The position numbers and the translations under genes were made by a program. A DNA stretch of 47,588 nt from UMGS902 sp045580835 (lineage in GTDB: Bacteria > Bacillota > Clostridia > Oscillospirales > CAG-272). Below the pieces are notes generated by a model. The model searched no databases. It worked only from the letters and a program-made list of their open reading frames with translations, and was not told the DNA's origin. The stretch's first letter is position 1, and each line of letters begins with the position of its first letter. Below, piece after piece: positions 32,702-38,914 of the stretch. Location: NCBI GenBank assembly GCA_045580835.1, contig JAZNOM010000071.1, positions 1-47,588 on the forward strand. Direction: 5' to 3'.

Positions 32702-32890
32702 ATGGAAGAAAAGAGAAAAACGCATACATCCACTGCGGTAAAAACTCGATACAACAGAAAAGTATATAGTAGTATCAGTGTACAACTCCCTAAAGAATTA
32801 GTGGCTAATTTTAGGGAAAAATGTGCTAATAATGGCGTTTCACAAGCACAAGTGTTCAAAAAAGCTATTGAGGATTTTTTGGCGCAGTAA
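32702..32890 (+). CDS. Ribbon-helix-helix (Arc-like) DNA-binding protein
   Basis: 62 aa. A basic N-terminus is followed by the RHH pattern: strand KVYSSISVQLPKELVANF, helix REKCANNGVSQAQVFKKAIE. GGAGGT lies about 13 bases upstream. RHH dimers bind palindromes. The CATACTAC-GTAGTATG operator at 32339 in the same transcription unit is an attractive target, which would make this the autoregulator of the small-peptide locus. That link is inference. Confidence 0.8.
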   Translation: MEEKRKTHTSTAVKTRYNRKVYSSISVQLPKELVANFREKCANNGVSQAQVFKKAIEDFLAQ

Positions 32891-32926
32891 AGAAATAAGG
32901 GAGCGTAAAAACGCTCCCTTATTTCT
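32891..32926. terminator. Bidirectional terminator
   Basis: AGAAATAAGGGAGCG-TAAAAA-CGCTCCCTTATTTCT, a 15-bp stem between converging genes. It includes the last codons of the XRE gene on the minus strand. Confidence 0.8.
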
Positions 32927-33173
32927 TTATGCAGAATTCTGTTCCGTTTCTGCTTTTTATATTGACATAGTCATTTGGTACCCGTACAAGCAATTCAGAC
33001 AAATCACAATGAAGAGCCTCACAAATGAGGTCGAAATGTTCAAGGTTGATTCGTTCGGCTATTTCGTGATAGTATTCATTGATAGTCGAAGGTCTGATAC
33101 CTGTTGCGCGAGCAAGTTCCGCTTGTGTCCACCGCAACTCGCCAAGCTTGCGTGACAATAAAATCCTAATCAT
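32919..33173 (-). CDS. XRE helix-turn-helix regulator
   Basis: 84 aa. HTH at about 5-60 (ELRWTQAELARATGIRPSTI then NEYYHEIAERINLEHFDLIC). AAAGGGGC is 8 bases before the start. Compact Cro/YozG-like form. It is the last gene before attR and reads inward. It may act on the small-peptide operator or on excision. Confidence 0.85.
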   Translation of the reverse strand: MIRILLSRKLGELRWTQAELARATGIRPSTINEYYHEIAERINLEHFDLICEALHCDLSELLVRVPNDYVNIKSRNGTEFCIKK

Positions 33174-33266
33174 ATAACCATGCCCCTTTATTTGATTCTA
33201 ACATCTAAATAAAGGCAATGTCGGTATTTGTTAGAAAATAACGAATTAGGTTATTATATTAGATTG

Positions 33267-33288
33267 TACCCCAACAAATACCCCAACG
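33267..33288. repeat. Direct repeats TACCCCAAC (right), probable integrase arm sites
   Basis: Copies at 33267-33275 and 33280-33288, sharing TACCCC with the three copies near attL. The rest of the 33174-33399 gap is AT-rich with no gene. Confidence 0.45.
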
Positions 33289-33399
33289 AAAAGAATAAAA
33301 CATGATAAACAACGGAAAAACATTGGCATCATACCACAATATTTTGTGTTTTCTCGCGCCTATTAACACAATATGATATGTATTTGAAATTTGAAATAT

Positions 33400-33424
33400 A
33401 GTTCAAATCTCTCCTTCTGCGCCA
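33400..33424 (+). other. attR core
   Basis: Exact 25-base copy of the tRNA-Ser(GCU) 3' end at 25601-25625, marking the right end of the element. A transcription terminator follows directly, as after a tRNA. Confidence 0.88.
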
Positions 33425-33721
33425 GCAAAAAGGCAATCCCATTCGGGATTGCCTTTTTGCTTTTGCAGGAGATTTGAACGCGAGCGCCGAAAGGCGCGTG
33501 AGGGACGTGTGCGACCGCCGCCAGTGGCGGAAAAAGGGAGCACTAAGGAGTGGCAGCAACTTGGCTTATGACAACCGAGCTCCGCCGAGGGCGTCATAAG
33601 CCTTAGTTGCAACAGTGCAACGCCGCACACCGTGCGGCTAGATAGCTACAACCTTATTCAAAAGTTTATCGCTCCTTCTGCGCCAGCAAAAAAGATTTTA
33701 TCCGCACATAAAATCTTTTTT
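33425..33721. repeat. tRNA-Ser 3'-end relic cassette
   Basis: Behind attR come a terminator (33427-33458), an inverted degraded piece of the tRNA 3' end (GGAGATTTGAAC and GAGCGCCG, 33465-33489) and GC-rich palindromes. Then the 21-base CTCCTTCTGCGCCAGCAAAA-A recurs (33672-33692, same as 33411-33431), followed by another terminator-like hairpin (33688-33721). It looks like the scar of an older integration or a small tRNA-targeting repeat. No gene is seen here. Confidence 0.5.
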
Positions 33722-33763
33722 CAAAAAAGTTGTATAAAACTTTGTTTTTTTGTAAAAATATAC

Positions 33764-33792
33764 TTGACAAATCAAAACGACTTTGATATAAT
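33764..33792 (+). promoter_or_regulatory. Promoter of tRNA-Gln
   Basis: TTGACA (33764-33769), 17 bases, TATAAT (33787-33792), perfect consensus. Confidence 0.85.
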
Positions 33793-33823
33793 AACAAACG
33801 TCGCGGAGATAACAACAAAATAT

Positions 33824-33897
33824 TGGGGATTTGTGTAATGGCAGCACGACAGACTCTGACTCTGTTTGTGAGGGTTCAAATCCTTCATCCCCAGCCA
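33824..33897 (+). tRNA. tRNA-Gln(CUG)
   Basis: Acceptor TGGGGAT/ATCCCCA, anticodon stem ACAGA/TCTGT around CTCTGAC (anticodon CTG), T arm GAGGG-TTCAAAT-CCTTC (one G-T pair), discriminator G and encoded CCA. It reads CAG. Confidence 0.93.
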
Positions 33898-33899
33898 AC

Positions 33900-33930
33900 A
33901 AAGCAACCCAATCGGGTTGCTTTTGTTTTT
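33900..33930 (+). terminator. Terminator of tRNA-Gln
   Basis: AAGCAACCC-AATC-GGGTTGCTT followed by TTGTTTTT. Confidence 0.75.
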
Positions 33931-33953
33931 ACAAACGAAGTGAGGTTTTTACT

Positions 33954-34316
33954 TTGAAATATGTCAAACAATTTACGATAATTGCATTTATTTCGCTTAT
34001 CGGCGAGGTGCTTAACCATCTTATCCCACTGCCAATACCCGCAAGTATTTACGGCGTTGTGATAATGTTTATCTGCCTTGAAACTAGAATCATTCCGCTG
34101 GACGCCGTGCGCGATACGGGCAGGCTTCTCGTCAGCCTTATGCAAATCATGTTCATTCCCGCGACCGTAGGTCTTATCGACACGTGGGATGTGTTTGCGC
34201 CGAACTGGATTGCTTACACCGTTGTTATCATCGTTTCAACCTTTTTGGTTATGCTCGTGTCGGGCAAGATGACGCAACTTGTAATTTCCCTTTCCAAGAA
34301 AGGAGAAAAACAATGA
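33954..34316 (+). CDS. lrgA: CidA/LrgA family membrane protein
   Basis: 120 aa. Four membrane segments, with the family core GEVLNHLIPLPIPASIYGVV and LLVSLMQIMFIPATVGLID. The start is taken as TTG at 33954, with GTGAGG upstream. A longer frame would run back through the tRNA-Gln gene. Works with LrgB in a holin-like membrane system linked to murein hydrolase control or carboxylate (pyruvate) transport in other Firmicutes. Its stop overlaps the lrgB start. Confidence 0.9.
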   Translation: MKYVKQFTIIAFISLIGEVLNHLIPLPIPASIYGVVIMFICLETRIIPLDAVRDTGRLLVSLMQIMFIPATVGLIDTWDVFAPNWIAYTVVIIVSTFLVMLVSGKMTQLVISLSKKGEKQ

Positions 34317-35008
34317 CCGAATTTATCTATAGCTCTACTTTCTTCTCTGTCTTCATTACTCTGCTTGCGTACTGTATCGGTCTTTTGATACAAAAGAAAT
34401 TCAAGCATGTATTGTTTAACCCTTTGCTTATCGCTATTATTTTAACCGCGGCTACGCTCCTTGTACTCGATATCGACTACGAAAAGTATAAGACAAACAC
34501 TTCCTTTATCAGCTTTTTCTTAACTCCAGCTACGGTTTGCCTTGCGATACCTCTTTATGAGCAGTTTGAGCTACTTAAAAAGAATTGGAAAGCTGTAATT
34601 TGCGGCATTGCAAGCGGTATTTTAACCTGCCTTTTAAGCGTGTTTGCAATGGCACTTATATTCCGTCTTGACCACGCTACATATGTCACTCTGTTGCCCA
34701 AATCAATCACTACTGCCATCGGCATCGGCGTTACGGAGGAACTTGGCGGATACGTACCGATTACTGTTGCGGCAATAATTTTAAGCGGCATTTTAGGCAA
34801 CATGTTTGCACCGTCTTTCTGCAAGATTTTCAAGATTACCGAGCCAATTGCAAAAGGAGTTGCCATCGGTACATCTTCACACGCAATCGGCACAACAAAA
34901 GCACTCGAGCTTGGTGAAATCGAGGGCGCAATGAGTAGCCTCTCAATTGTTGTTGCAGGACTTTTGACAGTGGTATTGGCACCAATCTTTGCAGCATTAA
35001 TAGCATAG
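34313..35008 (+). CDS. lrgB: LrgB family membrane protein
   Basis: 231 aa from the ATG at 34313, with AGGAG upstream and ATGA overlap with lrgA. Six to seven membrane helices. Family motifs FLTPATVCLAIPLYEQFELL, LLPKSITTAIGIGVTEELGG and GTSSHAIGTTKALELGEIEG are all present. Partner of LrgA. Confidence 0.95.
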   Translation: MTEFIYSSTFFSVFITLLAYCIGLLIQKKFKHVLFNPLLIAIILTAATLLVLDIDYEKYKTNTSFISFFLTPATVCLAIPLYEQFELLKKNWKAVICGIASGILTCLLSVFAMALIFRLDHATYVTLLPKSITTAIGIGVTEELGGYVPITVAAIILSGILGNMFAPSFCKIFKITEPIAKGVAIGTSSHAIGTTKALELGEIEGAMSSLSIVVAGLLTVVLAPIFAALIA

Positions 35009-35036
35009 AAAAAGGTCGGCTTTCGCCGACCTTTTT
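35009..35036. terminator. Bidirectional terminator after lrgAB
   Basis: AAAAAGGTCGGC-TTTC-GCCGACCTTTTT. It also ends the minus-strand prepilin peptidase gene. Confidence 0.85.
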
Positions 35037-35466
35037 ATATTATCAACTCAACTACAACTGCGCCTAAACTTAAATACGGTGCCGCAGCAATCCTTACTAA
35101 AGATTTTTTAGTCACCAAAGCAACTGCGTATACTATCAATGCCGCCGCAAATGCAATAACGCATAGTTTGGGCATTGCATCCATGCCGTAACAATACCCC
35201 AAAACTATCAGGTATTTATAGTCTCCCGCACCGAAAACATATGGCTTTTTAATCATGCGGCAAACACTATATACACCCATGCACATGAGCAGCATAAAGG
35301 CCGCACAGACAATGCTTTTTACCAGCATAGCGCACAAAAAAGCGCGTACAGTGTTAACAATTATCAAGAATATCAAAAAGTTATTTGGTATTATGTGCCG
35401 CTTAAAATCCGCCACGCCTATCGCTATGTATATAACTATAAGCAGCGTACTTAAAACAAGCTGCAT
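35035..35466 (-). CDS. Prepilin peptidase (A24, TadV/CpaA-like)
   Basis: 143 aa. Small A24 aspartic protease with several membrane helices. The two catalytic Asp sites are ADFKRHIIPN near residue 19 and the GxGD motif GAGDYKYL near 80. It lacks the N-methylase domain of large PilD enzymes, as in Tad/Flp systems. It cleaves class III prepilin leaders at the inner face of the membrane. The start shares one base with the stop of the mini-pilin gene upstream (TAATG), so the two are coupled. Confidence 0.92.
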   Translation of the reverse strand: MQLVLSTLLIVIYIAIGVADFKRHIIPNNFLIFLIIVNTVRAFLCAMLVKSIVCAAFMLLMCMGVYSVCRMIKKPYVFGAGDYKYLIVLGYCYGMDAMPKLCVIAFAAALIVYAVALVTKKSLVRIAAAPYLSLGAVVVELII

Positions 35467-35612
35467 TATTTAAACAATCCTAACAGCCAATCGGTAAGTT
35501 CTGCGATATACGGCTTGAAAATCGCTACCGCTATAATAACTACTCCTATCAAAATTATGAGAGAAACAATATTTGTGTCGCCTCTCTGCTCATTCCAAAA
35601 CTTCTTGAACAT
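35466..35612 (-). CDS. 48-aa Flp1-like mini-pilin
   Basis: MFKKFWNEQRGDTNIVSLII then LIGVVIIAVAIFKPYIAELT and DWLLGLFK. A basic leader ends in RG, followed by a hydrophobic helix and a short amphipathic tail: the architecture of Flp1-like/class III pilins, cut after Gly. The usual Glu at +5 is not evident. ATG at 35612 is preferred over one at 35618 because GGAG lies 7 bases upstream. It lies between a TIR gene and a prepilin peptidase, which probably processes it. Confidence 0.72.
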   Translation of the reverse strand: MFKKFWNEQRGDTNIVSLIILIGVVIIAVAIFKPYIAELTDWLLGLFK

Positions 35613-35614
35613 TG

Positions 35615-36733
35615 TCATTCTCCTTTAAAACGGTTTTTCAGTTCATCTTCATCACAAATATAAATCACAGCTCGCGAAAGTGATTTTCCTTTATAATATA
35701 AAAACACATGCATATCGCCCTTGGCTAAATAATCGGCTATCGGCGATGCAAAACTCGGAGTAACTTTAAGTGCAAACCCCTGCTTTGTAAGCATTTTTAT
35801 TGCTTGGCCGCCATGACTTAAGGAATGCAGGTACAACACGCTCGGATCATAGTATTCAAAGCTGCGCCTAAAATCCACCTTGAGATAATTAAGCATTTCC
35901 CCGTCCCACGAGCCAAACTCAAGTCGCTTCATCTTGTAATATGAATTAAAGCCAACGGGTCGTGTGTTTTCGATAAACGCTTTTTTGCCAAACACTCCTG
36001 TAACCTTTGCAAATACCGAATCCGCAGTGTCCCTTAAATCGCTTTCCTTAAGCGTACCGTAACATAATGCCGCAAACGACGGATTTGTTTCTATCAAATT
36101 CCAAAGCCAAAACGCTCCTCCTAAAATCCATGCAAAATAAAGTATACGCATCCAAAGCGTAAAACTCGTTTCAAGAACAAATATAATGGCAAGCGGAGAA
36201 AGCAATCCGAGCAAATATATGCCGACAAGTAAAAAAATGCGGAAATAATGCTTCTTCGGAGCATTATTCACTTCTGTCTTTCTCTCGCCTTTAACGGTTG
36301 CCTTTTCCGCAACCAAAATCTTACCCGCATCTGCTCCGATTACGCTTTTAATACGCCTTATCATAGAGCTCATTGCATCTGCCTTACTCATATATGCATA
36401 GTATCGCTGAACATCAGTAAGATAGTAATTGAACGCTTTATGCAACTGGCAATTCTCTATCATAAACGGCAAAACCACAAGCCCTTGTCCAAGTGCCATG
36501 TCAAGCTCTTTTTTTATCCACTGTGAGTTTTGCGCCTTCTCTGACAGAATCAAAACAAAAACCGCGCAGCTTTTAATGGCAGATTCAATTTCATCTGCAT
36601 AGCTGCTCCCGCCAGGAATACTTTCGGGCGCCATCCAGCAGGAAATCCCGTTTTCTTCAAGAATGGCCTTTGTCCAGCTTGCCTCTGAATATTCCTCTGC
36701 TTTATAGCTTATAAAAACATCGTATTTTTTCAT
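35615..36733 (-). CDS. TIR-domain membrane protein
   Basis: 372 aa. N-terminal TIR domain (about 1-135): YDVFISYKAEEYSEA, ENGISCWMAPESIPGGSSYA and DEIESAIKSCAVFVLILSEK. Glu48 in the DEIESAI stretch is the candidate NADase residue. Two adjacent membrane helices follow (about 162-187 and 191-213). The C-terminal about 150 residues are an unrecognised domain (GSWDGEMLNYLKVDF and HSLSHGGQAIKMLTKQGFAL). Bacterial TIR proteins commonly cleave NAD+ or make signalling nucleotides in anti-phage defence. It heads a transcription unit with a mini-pilin and a prepilin peptidase, 2 bases from the former. Function of the trio is unknown. Confidence 0.85.
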   Translation of the reverse strand: MKKYDVFISYKAEEYSEASWTKAILEENGISCWMAPESIPGGSSYADEIESAIKSCAVFVLILSEKAQNSQWIKKELDMALGQGLVVLPFMIENCQLHKAFNYYLTDVQRYYAYMSKADAMSSMIRRIKSVIGADAGKILVAEKATVKGERKTEVNNAPKKHYFRIFLLVGIYLLGLLSPLAIIFVLETSFTLWMRILYFAWILGGAFWLWNLIETNPSFAALCYGTLKESDLRDTADSVFAKVTGVFGKKAFIENTRPVGFNSYYKMKRLEFGSWDGEMLNYLKVDFRRSFEYYDPSVLYLHSLSHGGQAIKMLTKQGFALKVTPSFASPIADYLAKGDMHVFLYYKGKSLSRAVIYICDEDELKNRFKGE

Positions 36734-36831
36734 CTTTTAACATTCCTACTTTGAAACAACAAATTTGCATCGGTATAAAGCTTTTTTGCATTTACATATG
36801 TGCGTTTATCATTCATCGCATAGTTTCTATT

Positions 36832-36860
36832 ATTATAACATATAAAAACTAAAAAAACAA
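36832..36860 (-). promoter_or_regulatory. Probable promoter of the TIR operon
   Basis: Minus strand TATAAT (36837-36832) with extended TG and a poor TTGTTT -35 box 17 bases upstream in a T-rich tract. Confidence 0.4.
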
Positions 36861-36880
36861 AAAAACAACATTTTTATTTG

Positions 36881-37073
36881 CGGAGAAGGAGAGATTCGAT
36901 GACTCTCAACGTCTTGCTACGTGATGCTCAAATACATAGTGCAAACTCGTTTCTATCGCGCGTTGCTTTGCAACTAGTCGAGGAGAGATTCGATGACTCT
37001 CAATGTCTTGCTTCGCAAGCCATCTTTAGTTTGCTGCGCAAACTAGCGAGAGTCATCTCGGTACCCTCCATGC
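36881..37073. repeat. tRNA-Ser(GGA) 3'-end relic array
   Basis: CGGAGAAGGAGAGATTCGA (36881-36899) copies the end of the tRNA-Ser gene at 37121-37139. A 34-base direct repeat starts at 36888 and 36982 with two differences, 94 bases apart. Palindromes lie between (TAGTTTG/CAAACTA, and GAGAGTCATC opposing GATGACTCTC). No gene is seen. It resembles the relic behind the other tRNA-Ser. Confidence 0.5.
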
Positions 37074-37084
37074 TCAATGCAAAG

Positions 37085-37115
37085 AAAAAAGCGCACCTTT
37101 CGGTGCGCTTTTTTC
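37085..37115 (-). terminator. Terminator of tRNA-Ser(GGA)
   Basis: AAAAAAGCGCACC-TTTC-GGTGCGCTTTTTT, just beyond the tRNA 3' end. Confidence 0.85.
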
Positions 37116-37117
37116 TT

Positions 37118-37208
37118 TGGCGGAGAAGGAGAGATTCGAACTCTCGAACCGAGTTACCGGTTACACGATTTCCAATCGTGCGCCCTCGACCAACTAGGCG
37201 ACTTCTCC
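37118..37208 (-). tRNA. tRNA-Ser(GGA)
   Basis: Acceptor GGAGAAG/CTTCTCC, anticodon stem CACGA/TCGTG around TTGGAAA (anticodon GGA), long variable arm, T arm GAGAG-TTCGAAT-CTCTC, discriminator G and encoded CCA. It reads UCC/UCU. Confidence 0.95.
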
Positions 37209-37232
37209 TTGTTGCTCTTTGCAAGCCTTTAT

Positions 37233-37261
37233 ATAATATCACATAATTTTACAAAAATCAA
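37233..37261 (-). promoter_or_regulatory. Promoter of tRNA-Ser(GGA)
   Basis: Minus strand TTGATT (37261-37256), 17 bases, TATTAT (37238-37233). Confidence 0.6.
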
Positions 37262-37366
37262 GTACCAAAACGAAAAAAATTTATTTTTTTATATTTTATT
37301 AAAAAGGCTACAAAAACGTTTACTTTCGTGATATACTATATTTAAATTTTACAAAGGAGCACATTT

Positions 37367-37636
37367 ATGAGAATTGCACTTCCTTTTGAAAACAATAATA
37401 TCTTCGGTCACTTTGAGCATGCCTCCTCTTTCAAAATTTATGAAATTGAAAACAACAAAATCGTGACTATGCGATTTGTGCCGGTGAGCGATATTAATGA
37501 CTTAAACATTGACGTAATGCTATGCGGAAGTATCGGCGATAATTCAAAGAACACCCTTTTAGAACGCAATGTTGATGTACACACCGGCTATAACGGCAAC
37601 GCCGACATTGCAGTTCATACTTTTTTAGGCAGGTAA
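37367..37636 (+). CDS. NifX/NafY-like (NifB-C-terminal) family protein
   Basis: 89 aa, short. MRIALPFENNNIFGHFEHAS and FKIYEIENNKI are typical of the dinitrogenase iron-molybdenum cofactor-binding family, and VMLCGSIGDNSKNTLLE is the second core strand-loop. Such stand-alone proteins are common in anaerobes without nitrogenase and probably carry metal-sulfur clusters. AAAGGAG precedes the ATG. Followed after 4 bases by ccdA and then a TlpA-like gene, so it belongs to a thiol/metal redox operon. Confidence 0.85.
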   Translation: MRIALPFENNNIFGHFEHASSFKIYEIENNKIVTMRFVPVSDINDLNIDVMLCGSIGDNSKNTLLERNVDVHTGYNGNADIAVHTFLGR

Positions 37637-37640
37637 TCTA

Positions 37641-38294
37641 ATGGATTTTTTACTGACTTTTCTTGAGGGTATAATATCTTTTATCTCTCCGTGCATGTTG
37701 CCAATGTTGCCAATCTACATTTCATATTTTGCAGGTGGCGCAGACAAAAAGCGGTTTGTATTTGTGCGCGCACTTTCCTTTGTACTTGGTTTCACATTGG
37801 TTTACGCTGCAATGGGGCTTGGTGCAGGTGCAATAAGCATGATACTTATGCGATACCAAACAGCCCTCAACATCGTTTCGGGTATCATCGTAATTATTTT
37901 CGGTTTGAGCTATCTTGAGGTACTGCATCTTCCATTTTTCAAAGGCATGAGCGGCGGAAAAAACGCCTCTAACATCGTTTCGGCGTTTGTTTTCGGAATT
38001 ATATACTCCATAAGCCTCACACCTTGCGTAGGCGCGTTTTTGGGCTCTGCGCTAATGCAAGCGGCTACCTCCGGAACGGCACTCCGCGGCACTCTTTTAC
38101 TTGTAGCCTACTCACTGGGACTTGGTATTCCCTTTTTAATCTCGGCGGTACTGGTAAAAGAGCTTGGCAGTGCGTTTGCGTTTATCAAAAAGCATTATCG
38201 TATTATCAACACTGTTTGTGGTATCTTTTTAATAGCCGTCGGCATACTCATGTGTACCGGCGTGCTTAACAAAATTCTTCATTTGTTTTTATGA
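37641..38294 (+). CDS. ccdA: CcdA-type thiol-disulfide transporter
   Basis: 217 aa with six membrane helices. The two redox Cys are in FISPCMLPMLP and SLTPCVGAFLG, each in the conserved Pro-Cys context of CcdA/DsbD-beta. It passes reducing power from cytoplasmic thioredoxin across the membrane. The partner is the TlpA-like protein encoded next. Confidence 0.93.
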   Translation: MDFLLTFLEGIISFISPCMLPMLPIYISYFAGGADKKRFVFVRALSFVLGFTLVYAAMGLGAGAISMILMRYQTALNIVSGIIVIIFGLSYLEVLHLPFFKGMSGGKNASNIVSAFVFGIIYSISLTPCVGAFLGSALMQAATSGTALRGTLLLVAYSLGLGIPFLISAVLVKELGSAFAFIKKHYRIINTVCGIFLIAVGILMCTGVLNKILHLFL

Positions 38295-38302
38295 GGTAGC
38301 GT

Positions 38303-38875
38303 ATGAAAAAGCAAACCATATTAATTATCTCTGTGATACTGCTTATCGCTATTATCGCTATAGCGGTATATGCTTATAAATCACTCTCTGAAGACTACTT
38401 TGAACAGCCCGAAGAAACCACTGAAAAAACGGCAGCCGATACAACTGCCGTCACAACAACCAACGAATCAATTGTTACCGCTCCCGATTTTTCAGTAACC
38501 GATAAAGACGGCAACACCGTTTCACTTTCAAATTTCTTCGGCAAGCCTATAGTAGTAAACTTTTGGGCAACATGGTGTTCTCCTTGCAAAATGGAGATGC
38601 CGCACTTTGAAGACGCCTACTTTGCCTACGGCGAGGACATCCACTTTTTAATGGTAAATGTCGGCGACAGCCGCGATGATGCTTATAAATTCGGCGAAAA
38701 GAACAACTACACTTTTCCGATTTACCATGACTCAAACTACAGTGCCTCAATGGCATACAGTGTTACATCAATACCTGCAACGCTTTTTATAAACAAAAAC
38801 GGAGAGCTTGTTCATACCCAAATAGGTACAATGAACAAAATGATGCTTGAAACGCATATAGCAAACATCAAATAA
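38303..38875 (+). CDS. TlpA/ResA-like membrane-anchored thioredoxin
   Basis: 190 aa. N-terminal membrane anchor (about 5-26), Thr/Glu-rich linker (30-58), then a thioredoxin fold with active site WATWCSPCKMEMPHF and cis-Pro in SVTSIPATLFINKNG. It reduces extracytoplasmic disulfides and receives electrons from CcdA. Starts 8 bases after ccdA. Confidence 0.93.
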   Translation: MKKQTILIISVILLIAIIAIAVYAYKSLSEDYFEQPEETTEKTAADTTAVTTTNESIVTAPDFSVTDKDGNTVSLSNFFGKPIVVNFWATWCSPCKMEMPHFEDAYFAYGEDIHFLMVNVGDSRDDAYKFGEKNNYTFPIYHDSNYSASMAYSVTSIPATLFINKNGELVHTQIGTMNKMMLETHIANIK

Positions 38876-38877
38876 AA

Positions 38878-38911
38878 AAAAATCACTGCAGAAAAAACTG
38901 CAGTGATTTTT
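38878..38911. terminator. Bidirectional terminator
   Basis: AAAAATCACTGCAG-AAAAAA-CTGCAGTGATTTTT, a 14-bp stem between tlpA-like (+) and the SLH gene (-). Confidence 0.85.
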
Positions 38912-38914
38912 GTT

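Larger units (their letters stand above)
25601..33424. mobile_element. Integrative element (remnant prophage-like) in tRNA-Ser(GCU)
   Basis: About 7.8 kb bounded by a 25-bp direct repeat of the tRNA 3' end. Order: attL, arm-type TACCCC repeats, tyrosine integrase, SWIM-finger membrane protein, small protein, repressor, divergent XRE regulator, excisionase-like gene, broken tail-fibre/SGNH gene, membrane coiled-coil, M23 peptidase, C1 protease, holin, small hydrophobic peptides, ribbon-helix-helix gene, XRE gene, arm-type repeats, attR. There are no replication, terminase, portal, capsid or tail-tube genes. It is therefore either a heavily deleted prophage or a domesticated lysis/regulation island. 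Whether it can still excise is unknown, but integrase and excisionase-like genes look intact. Confidence 0.85.

Noticed and set aside
33698..33901. Minus-strand reading frame with GDEGFEPSQTESESVV
   Set aside because: It is the reverse of tRNA-Gln and its promoter, not a protein gene.
36888..37015. 34-base direct repeat pair as a mini CRISPR array
   Set aside because: Only two copies, derived from the tRNA-Ser 3' end, with no cas genes. It is better explained as a tRNA relic.
37077..37331. Plus-strand reading frame containing GEIRTLEPSYRLHDFQSC
   Set aside because: It is the complement of tRNA-Ser(GGA) plus its terminator. This peptide type is a well-known false gene over tRNA-Ser.
37367..37636. 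Evidence for nitrogen fixation from the NifX-like gene
   Set aside because: No nifHDK or other nif genes are present. Stand-alone members occur widely in anaerobes and here the neighbours are ccdA and a thioredoxin.
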